Shown: positions 1 through 6,713, numbered from the stretch's first letter. The stretch: 8,984 bases of DNA from Pseudomonadota bacterium (GCA_023435325.1 JAEYRT010000257.1:1-8984), one strand, 5' to 3'. Notes: a model not told the origin generated them from the sequence alone. Numbers and translations are program-made.

Positions 1-1144
1 GCGTGATTTGAATCGCAAGCTCTCCGGTTTGTTCGGTGGCAAGCCTCCCCGCGGTCCTCGCACCGGAGGCAATGGCATCAAGCCACCTGAAATGAAGGGT
101 GCAGGCATCGGTGTGGGTGTCATTGCGGGCATTGCCGTGCTGATCTGGCTGGGTACCGGCTTTTTCATCGTGCAAGAAGGTCAGCAGGCGGTGATCACCC
201 AATTCGGCAAGTACCACTCCACGGTGGGGGCCGGTTTCAATTGGCGCGTGCCTTATCCCATCCAGAACCATGAGCTGGTGTATGTCTCGCAGATCCGTTC
301 GGTGGACGTGGGGCGTGACACCATCATCAAGAGCACGGGTCTGCGTGAGTCGGCCATGCTGACGGAAGACGAGAACATCGTCGAGATCAAGTTTGCCGTG
401 CAGTACCGTCTCAATGATGCGCGCGCTTGGCTGTTTGAAAGTCGCAATCCTGACGTTGCCGTGGTGCAGGCTGCTGAAACCGCAGTGCGTGAGGTAGTGG
501 GCAAGATGAAGATGGACACGGCCCTGGCCGAGGAACGGGATCAGATCGCACCACGTGTGCGCGATCTGATGCAATCCATTCTGGATCGCTACAAGGTCGG
601 CGTCGAAGTGGTGGGCATCAACATGCAGCAAGGTGGTGTGCGTCCGCCCGAGCAGGTGCAAGCCGCTTTTGACGATGTGCTCAAGGCTGGGCAGGAGCGC
701 GAACGCGCCAAGAATGAAGCACAGGCCTATGCCAATGACGTGATTCCCCGTGCAACGGGTACGGCAGCACGCTTGAAGGAAGAAGCCGAAGCGTACCGCG
801 AGCGCATTGCTGCGCAAGCCGAAGGTGATGCGCAACGCTTCAGCTCTTTGTTGGCAGAGTACAAAAAGGCTCCGCAAGTCACGCGTGACCGCCTTTATAC
901 GGAAGCCATGCAGGAGGTCTACACCAACGTGACCAAGGTGCTGGTGGATTCGCGCAACGGCTCCAATTTGCTGTATTTGCCGCTGGACAAGATCATGCAA
1001 AGTGCAGGCGCTGCACCACTAGCGGCTGACGCCGCCGGCACACGTGCCCCTGTCGCCAGCAGCAATGGCGCGGCTGCCGTGCCTGCAAACCCCATTGATG
1101 CGCGCGTACGCGATAGCCGTTCGCGTGAACGTGATTCCCGCTGA
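1..1144 (+). CDS. hflK: FtsH protease activity modulator HflK, 5'-truncated
   Basis: HflK is an SPFH/band 7 protein of the inner membrane that assembles with HflC into a large complex around the FtsH protease and modulates its degradation of membrane proteins. The frame is open to the left edge (codons R-D before the TTG at 8), so the N-terminus lies outside the window; about 380 residues are visible. A Gly/Pro-rich cytoplasmic stretch comes first, then one membrane segment (bases about 104-170, ending GTGFFIV), then the SPFH domain starting VQEGQQAVITQFGKY. An Ala/Glu/Arg-rich helical region with the typical EAEAYRERIAAQAEGDAQRF follows (about 780-840). The C-terminus is an Ala/Pro-rich tail ending in alternating Arg/Asp/Ser. 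The stop overlaps the ribosome-binding site of hflC, so the two are almost surely co-translated. The function is known from the family; assignment is secure. Confidence 0.96.
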   Translation, partial: RDLNRKLSGLFGGKPPRGPRTGGNGIKPPEMKGAGIGVGVIAGIAVLIWLGTGFFIVQEGQQAVITQFGKYHSTVGAGFNWRVPYPIQNHELVYVSQIRSVDVGRDTIIKSTGLRESAMLTEDENIVEIKFAVQYRLNDARAWLFESRNPDVAVVQAAETAVREVVGKMKMDTALAEERDQIAPRVRDLMQSILDRYKVGVEVVGINMQQGGVRPPEQVQAAFDDVLKAGQERERAKNEAQAYANDVIPRATGTAARLKEEAEAYRERIAAQAEGDAQRFSSLLAEYKKAPQVTRDRLYTEAMQEVYTNVTKVLVDSRNGSNLLYLPLDKIMQSAGAAPLAADAAGTRAPVASSNGAAAVPANPIDARVRDSRSRERDSR

Positions 1145-1148
1145 GGAG
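1143..1148 (+). promoter_or_regulatory. ribosome-binding site of hflC overlapping the hflK stop
   Basis: GAGGAG begins within the hflK TGA stop (1142-1144) and lies 7 nt before the GTG at 1156. It fixes the unusual GTG start of hflC and suggests translational coupling of the two partner subunits. Confidence 0.8.
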
Positions 1149-1155
1149 ATCTGTT

Positions 1156-2046
1156 GTGAACAGAGTTGGATTTATTGCCTCTAGCTTACTGGTGGTGTTG
1201 GCGCTGCTGAGCTCTATGCTCTTTGTGGTGGACCAACGCCAATTCGGTGTGGTGTATGCCCTGGGTCAGATCAAGAGCGTGATTACCGAACCCGGTTTGA
1301 ACTTCAAGCTGCCCCCGCCTTTCCAAAATGTGCGCTACATCGACAAGCGCTTGTTGACGCTGGACAGCTCGGACACCGAGCCCATGCTGACTGCAGAAAA
1401 GCAGCGCGTGGTGATTGACTGGTACGTGCGCTGGCGCATTACCGACCCATCGGAGTACATCCGTAATGTGGGTCTGGATGAAAGCGCTGGTGCGATGCAG
1501 CTCAATCGTGTGGTGCGCAACGCCTTCCAGGAAGAAGTGAACAAGCGCACCGTGCGTGAGTTGCTTTCGACCAAGCGCGACACTTTGATGGCCGACGTGA
1601 AGCAGGAAGTGCTGAATGCGGTCACAGGTGGCAAGCCCTGGGGCGTGGACGTGGTTGATGTGCGCATTACCCGCGTGGATTACGCAGAGACCATTACCGA
1701 ATCGGTGTACCGCCGCATGGAAGCCGAGCGCAAGCGCGTGGCCAACGAGCTGCGTTCGACCGGTGCAGCGGAAGGTGAAAAGATTCGTGCGGAGGCCGAT
1801 CGCCAGCGCGAAATTACAGTGGCGAATGCTTATCGTGATGCGCAGAAGATCAAGGGTGAGGGCGATGCCGAAGCTGCGCGTGTCTATGCCGAAGCCTTCG
1901 GTCAGGACCCCCAGTTTGCGAAGTTCTATCGCAGCCTTGATGCCTACAAGGCCAGCTTCGCCAACAAAGGTGATGTGATGCTGGTGGACCCCGCAAGCTC
2001 TGACTTCTTCAAGTCCTTCCGCAATGGTGGCGCCGCCAGCAACTAA
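1156..2046 (+). CDS. hflC: FtsH protease activity modulator HflC
   Basis: This is the partner of HflK in the HflKC complex that surrounds and modulates FtsH in the inner membrane. At 296 residues it has normal family length. An N-terminal signal-anchor helix (residues about 4-25, GFIASSLLVVLALLSSMLF) is followed by the SPFH domain opening VVDQRQFGVVYALGQI. The middle carries LNRVVRNAFQEEVNKRTVREL, as in other HflC proteins. A charged helical region follows (EAERKRVANELRSTGAAEGEKIRAEADRQRE-like, residues about 190-240), then the characteristic end YRSLDAYKASF and VDPASSDFFKSF. The start is GTG, supported by the GAGGAG 7 nt upstream. The gap to hflK is only 11 nt. Nothing looks broken or displaced. 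Confidence 0.97.
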   Translation: MNRVGFIASSLLVVLALLSSMLFVVDQRQFGVVYALGQIKSVITEPGLNFKLPPPFQNVRYIDKRLLTLDSSDTEPMLTAEKQRVVIDWYVRWRITDPSEYIRNVGLDESAGAMQLNRVVRNAFQEEVNKRTVRELLSTKRDTLMADVKQEVLNAVTGGKPWGVDVVDVRITRVDYAETITESVYRRMEAERKRVANELRSTGAAEGEKIRAEADRQREITVANAYRDAQKIKGEGDAEAARVYAEAFGQDPQFAKFYRSLDAYKASFANKGDVMLVDPASSDFFKSFRNGGAASN

Positions 2047-2071
2047 ATAGCGCACGCCACCTTCGCAGCCA

Positions 2072-2134
2072 CAAGGCCAAGGTAAGCTCACCGCCATGGA
2101 AACTGAAATTTCTTGGTGGGCTGCCTTGGCCTTG
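2072..2134 (+). promoter_or_regulatory. inverted repeat that could mask the DUF2065 start region
   Basis: CAAGGCCAAGG (2072-2082) is the exact reverse complement of CCTTGGCCTTG (2124-2134). In RNA this gives an 11-bp stem with a 41-nt loop that contains the ATG at 2096. The left arm includes AAGG (2079-2082), the best available ribosome-binding sequence for this gene, 13 nt from the start. Pairing would therefore hide it. The pairing is seen directly; any regulatory role is inference, and the right arm is also coding sequence. Confidence 0.35.
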
Positions 2135-2287
2135 GTTTTGGTCATTGAGGGCTTGTTCCCCTTCCTCTCCCCGCGAGGCTGGCGCGAAGCCTTCACCGAG
2201 CTATTGGCCCTGCGTGATGGCCAGATCCGGTTCATCGGTTTGCTGTGTATCGCAGTCGGTCTTTGCCTGCTGTGGCTACTGAAATAA
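2096..2287 (+). CDS. DUF2065 (YjeT-like) small inner-membrane protein
   Basis: This is a 63-residue protein of the DUF2065/YjeT family, whose biochemical role is unknown. Two hydrophobic segments are visible: residues about 7-24 (WWAALALVLVIEGLFPFL) and about 44-62 (IRFIGLLCIAVGLCLLWLL). Between them is a short polar loop with the family-like SPRGWREAF. It should be a two-helix hairpin in the inner membrane. It lies 49 nt after hflC and before hisZ; in many proteobacteria a gene of this family sits beside hflC, so a link to HflKC-FtsH is plausible but unproven. The ATG is chosen because the protein then starts as the family does; the ribosome-binding sequence is weak. Family call is from recognition, not a profile search. 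Confidence 0.88.
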   Translation: METEISWWAALALVLVIEGLFPFLSPRGWREAFTELLALRDGQIRFIGLLCIAVGLCLLWLLK

Positions 2288-2317
2288 CGTCTTGCATGCC
2301 TGGGCCTTAGGCCTTTA

Positions 2318-2347
2318 TTCGGTTCGGCTTGCGATAGCCGATAGAAT
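2318..2347 (+). promoter_or_regulatory. possible sigma-70 promoter ahead of hisZ
   Basis: TAGAAT (2342-2347) within GATAGAATCACG resembles a -10 box of the style common in Burkholderiales. With an 18-nt spacer the -35 would be TTCGGT (2318-2323), which is a poor match. The predicted start would be near 2354, leaving a leader of about 23 nt before hisZ. This is the longest gap (89 nt) inside the hflK-to-phosphoribosyltransferase unit, which is why an internal promoter is considered. Confidence 0.35.
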
Positions 2348-2376
2348 CACGTTTTTAACAGCCTCCCCCTTTTTCC

Positions 2377-3525
2377 ATGTCCGCTTGGGTCCTGCCGGAT
2401 CACATCGCCGATGTTTTGCCCTCTGAGGCACGGCACATCGAAGAGTTGCGTCGAGGATTACTCGATACGGCACGCAGCTATGGGTATGAGTTGGTCATGC
2501 CCCCGCTCTTGGAGTATCTGGAGTCTTTGCTCACCGGTACCGGTGAAGCATTGAATCTGCAAACCTTCAAGCTGGTTGATCAGATTTCAGGCCGCTCTCT
2601 GGGTCTGCGCGCGGACATGACGCAGCAAGTCGCTCGCATTGATGCCCACTTGCTCAATCGCCAGGGCGTGACGCGCCTGTGCTATTGCGGCCCCGTGTTG
2701 CATGCGACGCCGGATCGTCCACGTGCCACGCGTGAGCCCTTGCAGTTCGGTGCGGAAATCTATGGCCATGCAGGCCCTGAAGCCGACATTGAGGCGCTGA
2801 GCCTGGCGCTGGCCTGCGTGCAAGGCGCAGGCGTGCAAGGCTGCACCGTGGATTTGGCTGATGTGCGCATCGTGCGCAGCTTGTTGGCCGGTGTGATGGT
2901 GGATGCCGCCGTGCTGCAAAAAGTGCATGCGGCCTTGGCTGCCAAAGACGCTACGGGTCTGGCAGCGCTGACCCAGAACTTCCCCCAGGCTTCGCGCGAA
3001 GGCTTGCAGGCCTTGCTGCAGCTGTACGGCGATGTGAAGGTGCTGGACGAAGCCGAGAAAGCCCTGTCACGCACACCCGGCGCGCAGCATGTGCTGCAAC
3101 ATTTGAAATGGTTTGCTGCCCAGTTCCCCGCAGCGAATGTGACATTCGATCTGGCCGATCTGCGTGGCTACTCTTATTACAGCGGTACGCGCTTTGCCGT
3201 GTATGCCCCAGGTGCCAGCGATGCGCTGGTGCGTGGCGGGCGTTACGACGAAGTGGGTGCCGTTTTTGGACGCAACCGCCCGGCGGCGGGCTTCTCACTG
3301 GACATCAAACAACTGGTGTCGGTGGTGCCATCGCGTCCGCTGCGGGCGGCCATCCGCGCTCCCTGGGGCAATGATGCACAACTGAGCCAGGCCATTGCGC
3401 AACTGCGTGCGCAAGGCGAGACTGTGGTGTGCATTCTCCCTGGGCATGAGAGCGAGGTGGACGAATTCGACTGCGACCGCGCACTGGTGCAAAGCGCCGG
3501 GCAATGGGTCGTTCAAGCCATCTAA
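2377..3525 (+). CDS. hisZ: ATP phosphoribosyltransferase regulatory subunit HisZ
   Basis: HisZ is a histidyl-tRNA synthetase paralogue without tRNA charging activity. It binds the short form of HisG and is needed for the first step of histidine synthesis (ATP + PRPP to phosphoribosyl-ATP) and its feedback control. The 382-residue protein shows a class II synthetase core: DHIADVLPSEARHIEELRR at the start, SLGLRADMTQQVARI (motif 1-2 region), and RATREPLQFGAEIYG (residues 116-130). LRGYSYYSGTRF (262-273) and GGRYDEVG (287-294) follow. The C-terminal part is short and the tRNA anticodon-binding domain of true HisRS is absent, which separates it from HisS. HisG is not in this window; its short form elsewhere in the genome is inferred. 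The gap to purA is 30 nt, so the two are probably co-transcribed. Confidence 0.95.
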   Translation: MSAWVLPDHIADVLPSEARHIEELRRGLLDTARSYGYELVMPPLLEYLESLLTGTGEALNLQTFKLVDQISGRSLGLRADMTQQVARIDAHLLNRQGVTRLCYCGPVLHATPDRPRATREPLQFGAEIYGHAGPEADIEALSLALACVQGAGVQGCTVDLADVRIVRSLLAGVMVDAAVLQKVHAALAAKDATGLAALTQNFPQASREGLQALLQLYGDVKVLDEAEKALSRTPGAQHVLQHLKWFAAQFPAANVTFDLADLRGYSYYSGTRFAVYAPGASDALVRGGRYDEVGAVFGRNRPAAGFSLDIKQLVSVVPSRPLRAAIRAPWGNDAQLSQAIAQLRAQGETVVCILPGHESEVDEFDCDRALVQSAGQWVVQAI

Positions 3526-3555
3526 GGCATTTTTCAATTCATCGGATTTGAGATT

Positions 3556-4932
3556 ATGAAAGCAACCAAAGGTCGCAACGTGGTCGTCGTCGGTACCCAA
3601 TGGGGCGACGAAGGCAAGGGTAAATTGGTCGACTGGCTGACCGAAAGCGCCCAAGGCGTGGTGCGCTTCCAAGGCGGCCACAACGCCGGTCACACCCTGG
3701 TGATCAATGGCGTGAAGACGGCGCTGCACCTGATTCCCAGCGGCATCATGCGCCCTGGCGTGAAGTGCTACATCGGCAACGGCGTGGTGCTGTCCGTAGG
3801 CAAGCTGTTCGAGGAAATCGAAGGCTTGGAAAAGGCCGGCGTGCAAGTGCGTGACCGTCTGCGCGTGTCCGAAGCGTGCCCCTTGATTCTGCCTTTCCAC
3901 GTCGCTTTGGACGTGTGCCGCGAAGCTGCACGCGAGCAAGGTGGTGTGCAAAAGATTGGCACCACCGGCAAGGGCATCGGCCCTGCGTATGAAGACAAGA
4001 TCGCCCGTCGTGCGTTGCGTGTGCAGGACCTCAAGCACCCCGAGCGTTTTGCCACCAAGCTGCGCGAGTTGCTGAACCTGCACAACCACATTCTGGTGAA
4101 CGTGCTGGGTTCCGAGAAATTTGAGTTCGGCGCCAATCTGGCGCCCTACATGAAGAACGGCGAAGTGCAGTTTGACGTGGTGTACGAAGAAGCCATGCGC
4201 CATGCCGAGCTGCTCAAGCCCATGATTGCCGACGTATCGCGCGAGTTGAACGATGTGCATGCCGAAGGCGGCAACCTGCTGTTTGAAGGCGCACAAGGCA
4301 CACTGCTGGACGTGGACCACGGTACTTATCCTTACGTCACCTCGTCCAACTGCGTGGCCGGCAACGCCGCTGCAGGCGCAGGCGTGGGCCCCGGCATGCT
4401 GCATTACATCCTGGGTATCACCAAGGCGTACTGCACCCGCGTGGGTGGTGGTCCATTCCCTACCGAGCTGGAGTGGGAAAAGGAAGGCACACCCGGCTAC
4501 ATCATGTCTACCGTGGGTGCGGAAAAGGGCGTGACCACTGGTCGTTCGCGTCGTTGCGGCTGGTTTGATGCCGCGCTGCTCAAGCGCTCGGCACAAATCA
4601 ACGGTCTGTCCGGCCTGTGCATCACCAAGCTGGACGTGCTGGACGGCATCGAAGAGCTGCAGCTGTGCGTGGGCTACGAGCTGGATGGCGAGAAGATCGA
4701 CATCCTGCCCCTGGGTGCGGACGACATCGAGCGCTGCAAGCCCATCTATGAATCCATTCCCGGCTGGACCGAATCCACCGTGGGCGTGACCGAGTACGAC
4801 AAGTTGCCTGCTGCTGCGCGCAACTATCTGGACCGCATTGCCGAGGTGACTGGCGTGCCGATCGCCATGGTTTCGACCAGCCCTGATCGCGACCACACCA
4901 TCCTGATGCAAAACCCCTACGCCGCTGCGTAA
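3556..4932 (+). CDS. purA: adenylosuccinate synthase
   Basis: PurA joins IMP and aspartate using GTP to make adenylosuccinate, the committed step towards AMP. It acts in the cytoplasm. The P-loop-like GTQWGDEGKGK is at residues 13-23, with Asp18 matching the catalytic aspartate. GGHNAGHT (40-47) contains His46, the partner catalytic histidine. Also visible are GIGPAYEDK (140-148), QGTLLD (247-252) with GTYPYVTSSN (256-265), VTTGRSRRCGWFDA (326-339), and the guanine-recognition motif TKLD (357-360). At 458 residues it is slightly longer than the E. coli enzyme (432), as is usual in this bacterial group. The ATG at 3556 starts directly before the conserved strand and is preceded only by a weak ribosome-binding sequence; no alternative start fits better. 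Confidence 0.98.
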   Translation: MKATKGRNVVVVGTQWGDEGKGKLVDWLTESAQGVVRFQGGHNAGHTLVINGVKTALHLIPSGIMRPGVKCYIGNGVVLSVGKLFEEIEGLEKAGVQVRDRLRVSEACPLILPFHVALDVCREAAREQGGVQKIGTTGKGIGPAYEDKIARRALRVQDLKHPERFATKLRELLNLHNHILVNVLGSEKFEFGANLAPYMKNGEVQFDVVYEEAMRHAELLKPMIADVSRELNDVHAEGGNLLFEGAQGTLLDVDHGTYPYVTSSNCVAGNAAAGAGVGPGMLHYILGITKAYCTRVGGGPFPTELEWEKEGTPGYIMSTVGAEKGVTTGRSRRCGWFDAALLKRSAQINGLSGLCITKLDVLDGIEELQLCVGYELDGEKIDILPLGADDIERCKPIYESIPGWTESTVGVTEYDKLPAAARNYLDRIAEVTGVPIAMVSTSPDRDHTILMQNPYAAA

Positions 4933-4974
4933 ACTGGGTTTGCCTCTATAAACACGCTCCTCGCGCATTTACAC

Positions 4975-4979
4975 AGGAA
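4975..4979 (+). promoter_or_regulatory. ribosome-binding site of the phosphoribosyltransferase gene
   Basis: AGGAA lies 8 nt before the ATG at 4988 in the 55-nt gap after purA, and it supports that start. No intrinsic terminator is visible in the gap, so read-through from purA is likely. Confidence 0.6.
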
Positions 4980-4987
4980 CACCAAAC

Positions 4988-5512
4988 ATGTTGACTGAAG
5001 ACGGCAAGCACCTGTACGTCAGTTACGACGAATACCATGGCCTGATCGAAAAGCTGGCTTTGAAAATCCACCAGTCCGGCTGGGAATTTGACACCATCTT
5101 GTGCCTGGCCCGTGGCGGCCTGCGCCCCGGTGACATTCTGAGCCGCATTTTCGATAAGCCCCTGGCCATCATGTCGACCAGCTCCTACCGTGCAGAAGCT
5201 GGCAAGGTGCAAGGCCATCTGGACATCGGCCGCTTTATCGCCACACCCAAGGGCGAGATCGCGGGTCGTGTGTTGCTGGTGGATGACCTGGCCGACACGG
5301 GCGTGACGCTGAACGCCGTGGTCAAGCGCCTGAAGGAAAACTACGAGCCCATCTCCGAATTGCGCACTGCCGTGATCTGGACCAAGGGTGTGTCCACCTT
5401 CAAGCCCGACTATTCGGTGGAAGAGCTGCCGACCAACCCCTGGATTCACCAGCCCTTCGAAGGTTATGACAGCCTGTCGCCCGAGAAGCTGATGGAGAAG
5501 TGGAAGCTGTAA
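4988..5512 (+). CDS. type I phosphoribosyltransferase, Gpt-like (purine salvage)
   Basis: This 174-residue cytoplasmic enzyme should transfer the ribose phosphate of PRPP to a purine base. The PRPP motif LLVDDLADTGVTL has the Asp pair at residues 99-100. An upstream loop LARGGLRPG (40-48) resembles the PPi-binding loop of E. coli Gpt (SRGGLVPG). Further Gpt-like features are TKG (Lys133, the position that reads the 6-oxo group in Gpt) and a C-terminal stretch PTNPWIHQPFEGYD with Trp152 in the place of the base-stacking Trp. These likenesses, recalled rather than aligned, favour a 6-oxopurine (xanthine, guanine or hypoxanthine) substrate, but the exact base cannot be read off. It follows purA by 55 nt and is the last gene before a strong terminator, which fits a shared role in purine nucleotide supply. 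Confidence 0.9.
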   Translation: MLTEDGKHLYVSYDEYHGLIEKLALKIHQSGWEFDTILCLARGGLRPGDILSRIFDKPLAIMSTSSYRAEAGKVQGHLDIGRFIATPKGEIAGRVLLVDDLADTGVTLNAVVKRLKENYEPISELRTAVIWTKGVSTFKPDYSVEELPTNPWIHQPFEGYDSLSPEKLMEKWKL

Positions 5513-5537
5513 TCCACAGCGGATACATGCAGCCCAG

Positions 5538-5561
5538 AGGAGCCCACGTGGCTCCTTTTTT
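5538..5561 (+). terminator. intrinsic terminator closing the hflK-purA-phosphoribosyltransferase unit
   Basis: AGGAGCC (5538-5544) and GGCTCCT (5550-5556) form a perfect 7-bp stem with the 5-nt loop CACGT, followed by a run of six T (5556-5561). It begins 25 nt after the stop at 5512. Confidence 0.9.
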
Positions 5562-5584
5562 GTGGGTAGCTCTGGACAATGAAT

Positions 5585-5682
5585 TCAAAAATAGAAGCTG
5601 CTAATGCTTGGTATATCTTGTTTTTAGATAGATTTCTATCTGAAATGCTTGATGGATAAGCACTAACAGCTTCTTTTTTTGA
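5585..5682. repeat. 98-bp A+T-rich inverted-repeat element with nested hairpin
   Basis: The 25-nt arms 5585-5609 and 5658-5682 are reverse complements with 3 mismatches. Outer parts are TCAAAAATAGAAGCTG on the left and CAGCTTCTTTTTTTGA on the right. Within the 48-nt centre a second hairpin pairs 5623-5631 with 5636-5644 (9 bp including one G-T pair, loop ATTT). If the element is transcribed from the - strand, two of the three outer mismatches become G-U pairs. The base composition is far more A+T-rich than the genes around it. It resembles short intergenic elements with AGAAGCTGCTA...TAACAGCTTC ends that I recall as abundant in Comamonadaceae genomes. It encodes nothing. The stem plus seven T could also act as a second terminator. 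Confidence 0.7.
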
Positions 5683-5709
5683 TGCTTTCAATCACTGCCA
5701 GACCCAGGC

Positions 5710-5739
5710 TTGTGTGTCTGGGCAAGGCATCGTTATGCT
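5710..5739 (+). promoter_or_regulatory. possible promoter of the EI24 gene, start site near the ATG
   Basis: TATGCT (5734-5739) resembles a -10 box, with TTGTGT (5710-5715) as a poor -35 box at 18 nt. Transcription would begin at about 5746, which is the A of the preferred ATG. No good ribosome-binding sequence lies within 15 nt upstream of that ATG, so a leaderless message is possible. Confidence 0.3.
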
Positions 5740-5745
5740 TGCGTC

Positions 5746-6597
5746 ATGCAAATGATTTTCGATGCGCTGTGGCGCGCCCTGGCCGATTGCCTGCGAGGCA
5801 AGGTGATTGCATGGTCTTTGTTTCCGCTGCTGGTGGTGGCGTTGCTGGCCACCGTGGTGGGAGTGTTCTGGTGGGATGGGGCGGTGCTGTCCTTGCAATC
5901 CTGGCTGGAGCGGGCAAGCTGGTGGCAATGGCTGTGGAGCTGGATGGGAACCGGCAGCGCCACGGCAAGTGCGGTGGCCGCCGCAGTGTTGCTCATCCTG
6001 GCCATCAGCCCCGTTCTCATCATGCTGGCCTTGGCGGTGGTTGCGACTGTGATGACGCCGCAGATGGTGGAGCTGGTGGCGCAGCGGCGTTTCCCATTGC
6101 TGGCGCGCAAGCGTGGAGGCGGCTGGATCAGTAGCGCAGCGTGGGCGCTGGGCTCCACGGCCATGGCTTTGCTGGCCTTGCTGCTGTCTGTGCCGCTGTG
6201 GCTGGTGCCACCGTTGATCCTGGTGCTGCCGCCGTTGATCTGGGGCTGGCTGACCTACCGTGTCATGACATTCGATGCCCTGGCCGAACATGCCAGCAAG
6301 GCCGAGCGTCAGACCATTTTTGAAACGCACCGCTATCGCCTGATCCTGATGGGTGTGATCTGCGGCTACGTGGGTGCTGCGCCGAGCATTGTCTGGGCTT
6401 CCGGCTTGGTGTTTGCTGCCGCTTTTTGGATTCTGATTCCGATTGCCGTCTGGATTTACGCACTGGTGCTGGCGTTCTCCTCGCTGTGGTTTGCGCACTA
6501 TGCGCTGGCAGCGCTGTACAGCTTGCGTGCAGCGGCCGGCGATGCCGCCGCCATGCTTGCACCAAATGCCAACGACAATGGGGCCGGCAAGGAATAA
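5746..6597 (+). CDS. EI24 domain-containing (CysZ-like) multi-pass membrane protein
   Basis: The 283-residue inner-membrane protein matches in layout the EI24/CysZ family: an amphipathic start (MQMIFDALWRALADCLRGK) and then several long hydrophobic hairpins. Membrane segments are at residues about 21-43 (FPLLVVALLATVVGVFWW), 74-103 (AAAVLLILAISPVLIML), 130-172 (ALLALLLSVPLWLVPPLI) and 200-258 (GLVFAAAFWILIPIAVWIYA). A cytoplasmic-looking loop with RKRGGG lies between the second and third. CysZ proteins take up sulfate, but most members with this annotation are untested, and the substrate here is unknown. The start at 5746 (or ATG 5752) is chosen over the in-frame TTG at 5710 because the latter adds a polar extension not expected in the family. 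It stands alone between two regulatory regions, so it is probably monocistronic. Confidence 0.82.
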   Translation: MQMIFDALWRALADCLRGKVIAWSLFPLLVVALLATVVGVFWWDGAVLSLQSWLERASWWQWLWSWMGTGSATASAVAAAVLLILAISPVLIMLALAVVATVMTPQMVELVAQRRFPLLARKRGGGWISSAAWALGSTAMALLALLLSVPLWLVPPLILVLPPLIWGWLTYRVMTFDALAEHASKAERQTIFETHRYRLILMGVICGYVGAAPSIVWASGLVFAAAFWILIPIAVWIYALVLAFSSLWFAHYALAALYSLRAAAGDAAAMLAPNANDNGAGKE

Positions 6598-6603
6598 GTG
6601 ACG

Positions 6604-6617
6604 GCACCCATTGGTGC
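6604..6617. promoter_or_regulatory. degenerate NtrC-like palindrome
   Basis: GCACC-CATT-GGTGC is a perfect palindrome but with a 4-nt centre, one less than the 5 nt of the standard NtrC site. It lies 7 nt after the EI24 stop, about 220 nt before the predicted glnA start site. It may be a weak or decayed site, or merely part of the 3' end of the upstream message. Confidence 0.35.
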
Positions 6618-6641
6618 AATCAACTGCGCTGATAGTTGCCT

Positions 6642-6656
6642 GCATCAATATGGTGC
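6642..6656. promoter_or_regulatory. NtrC-like binding site, distal
   Basis: GCATCAATATGGTGC fits the NtrC pattern GCAC(C/T)-N5-GGTGC with one mismatch (T for C in the left half-site). Its centre is at about -181 from the predicted sigma-54 start site. Confidence 0.6.
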
Positions 6657-6664
6657 GTACTTAC

Positions 6665-6679
6665 GAACTAAAATGGTGC
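6665..6679. promoter_or_regulatory. NtrC-like binding site, middle
   Basis: GAACTAAAATGGTGC matches the NtrC pattern with one mismatch (A for C at position 2). Its centre is 23 bp, about two helical turns, from the distal site, which would place two dimers on the same face of the DNA. It lies at about -158. Confidence 0.65.
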
Positions 6680-6713
6680 TTGAAAGGTAGACTTGCTAGG
6701 GTTTACCAGTTTT

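Noticed and set aside
8..10. TTG at 8 as the start of hflK
   Set aside because: The frame is open to the left window edge with residues R-D that continue the normal HflK N-terminal region, so the gene is truncated rather than starting here.
2026..2061. GGTGGCG/CGCCACC inverted repeat across the hflC stop as a terminator
   Set aside because: The 7-bp stem has a 22-nt loop and no T run, and the left arm is hflC coding sequence; it would not terminate.
1186..2235. 349-codon open frame on the - strand opposite hflC and the DUF2065 gene
   Set aside because: It is His-rich antisense translation spanning two real genes and their gap; nothing in it is recognisable.
3295..4968. 557-codon open frame on the - strand opposite purA
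   Set aside because: It is the mirror of a strongly coding, G+C-rich gene. The protein is rich in His/Gln/Ala without recognisable domains, has no promoter or ribosome-binding site, and overlaps purA entirely.
5692..6648. 318-codon open frame on the - strand opposite the EI24 gene
   Set aside because: Low-complexity Gln/His/Arg-rich translation, as expected for the reverse of a Leu/Ala/Trp-rich membrane protein.
6680..6707. TTGAAA at 6680 as the -35 box of a sigma-70 glnA promoter
   Set aside because: No acceptable -10 box lies at 16-18 nt (TTTACC at best).
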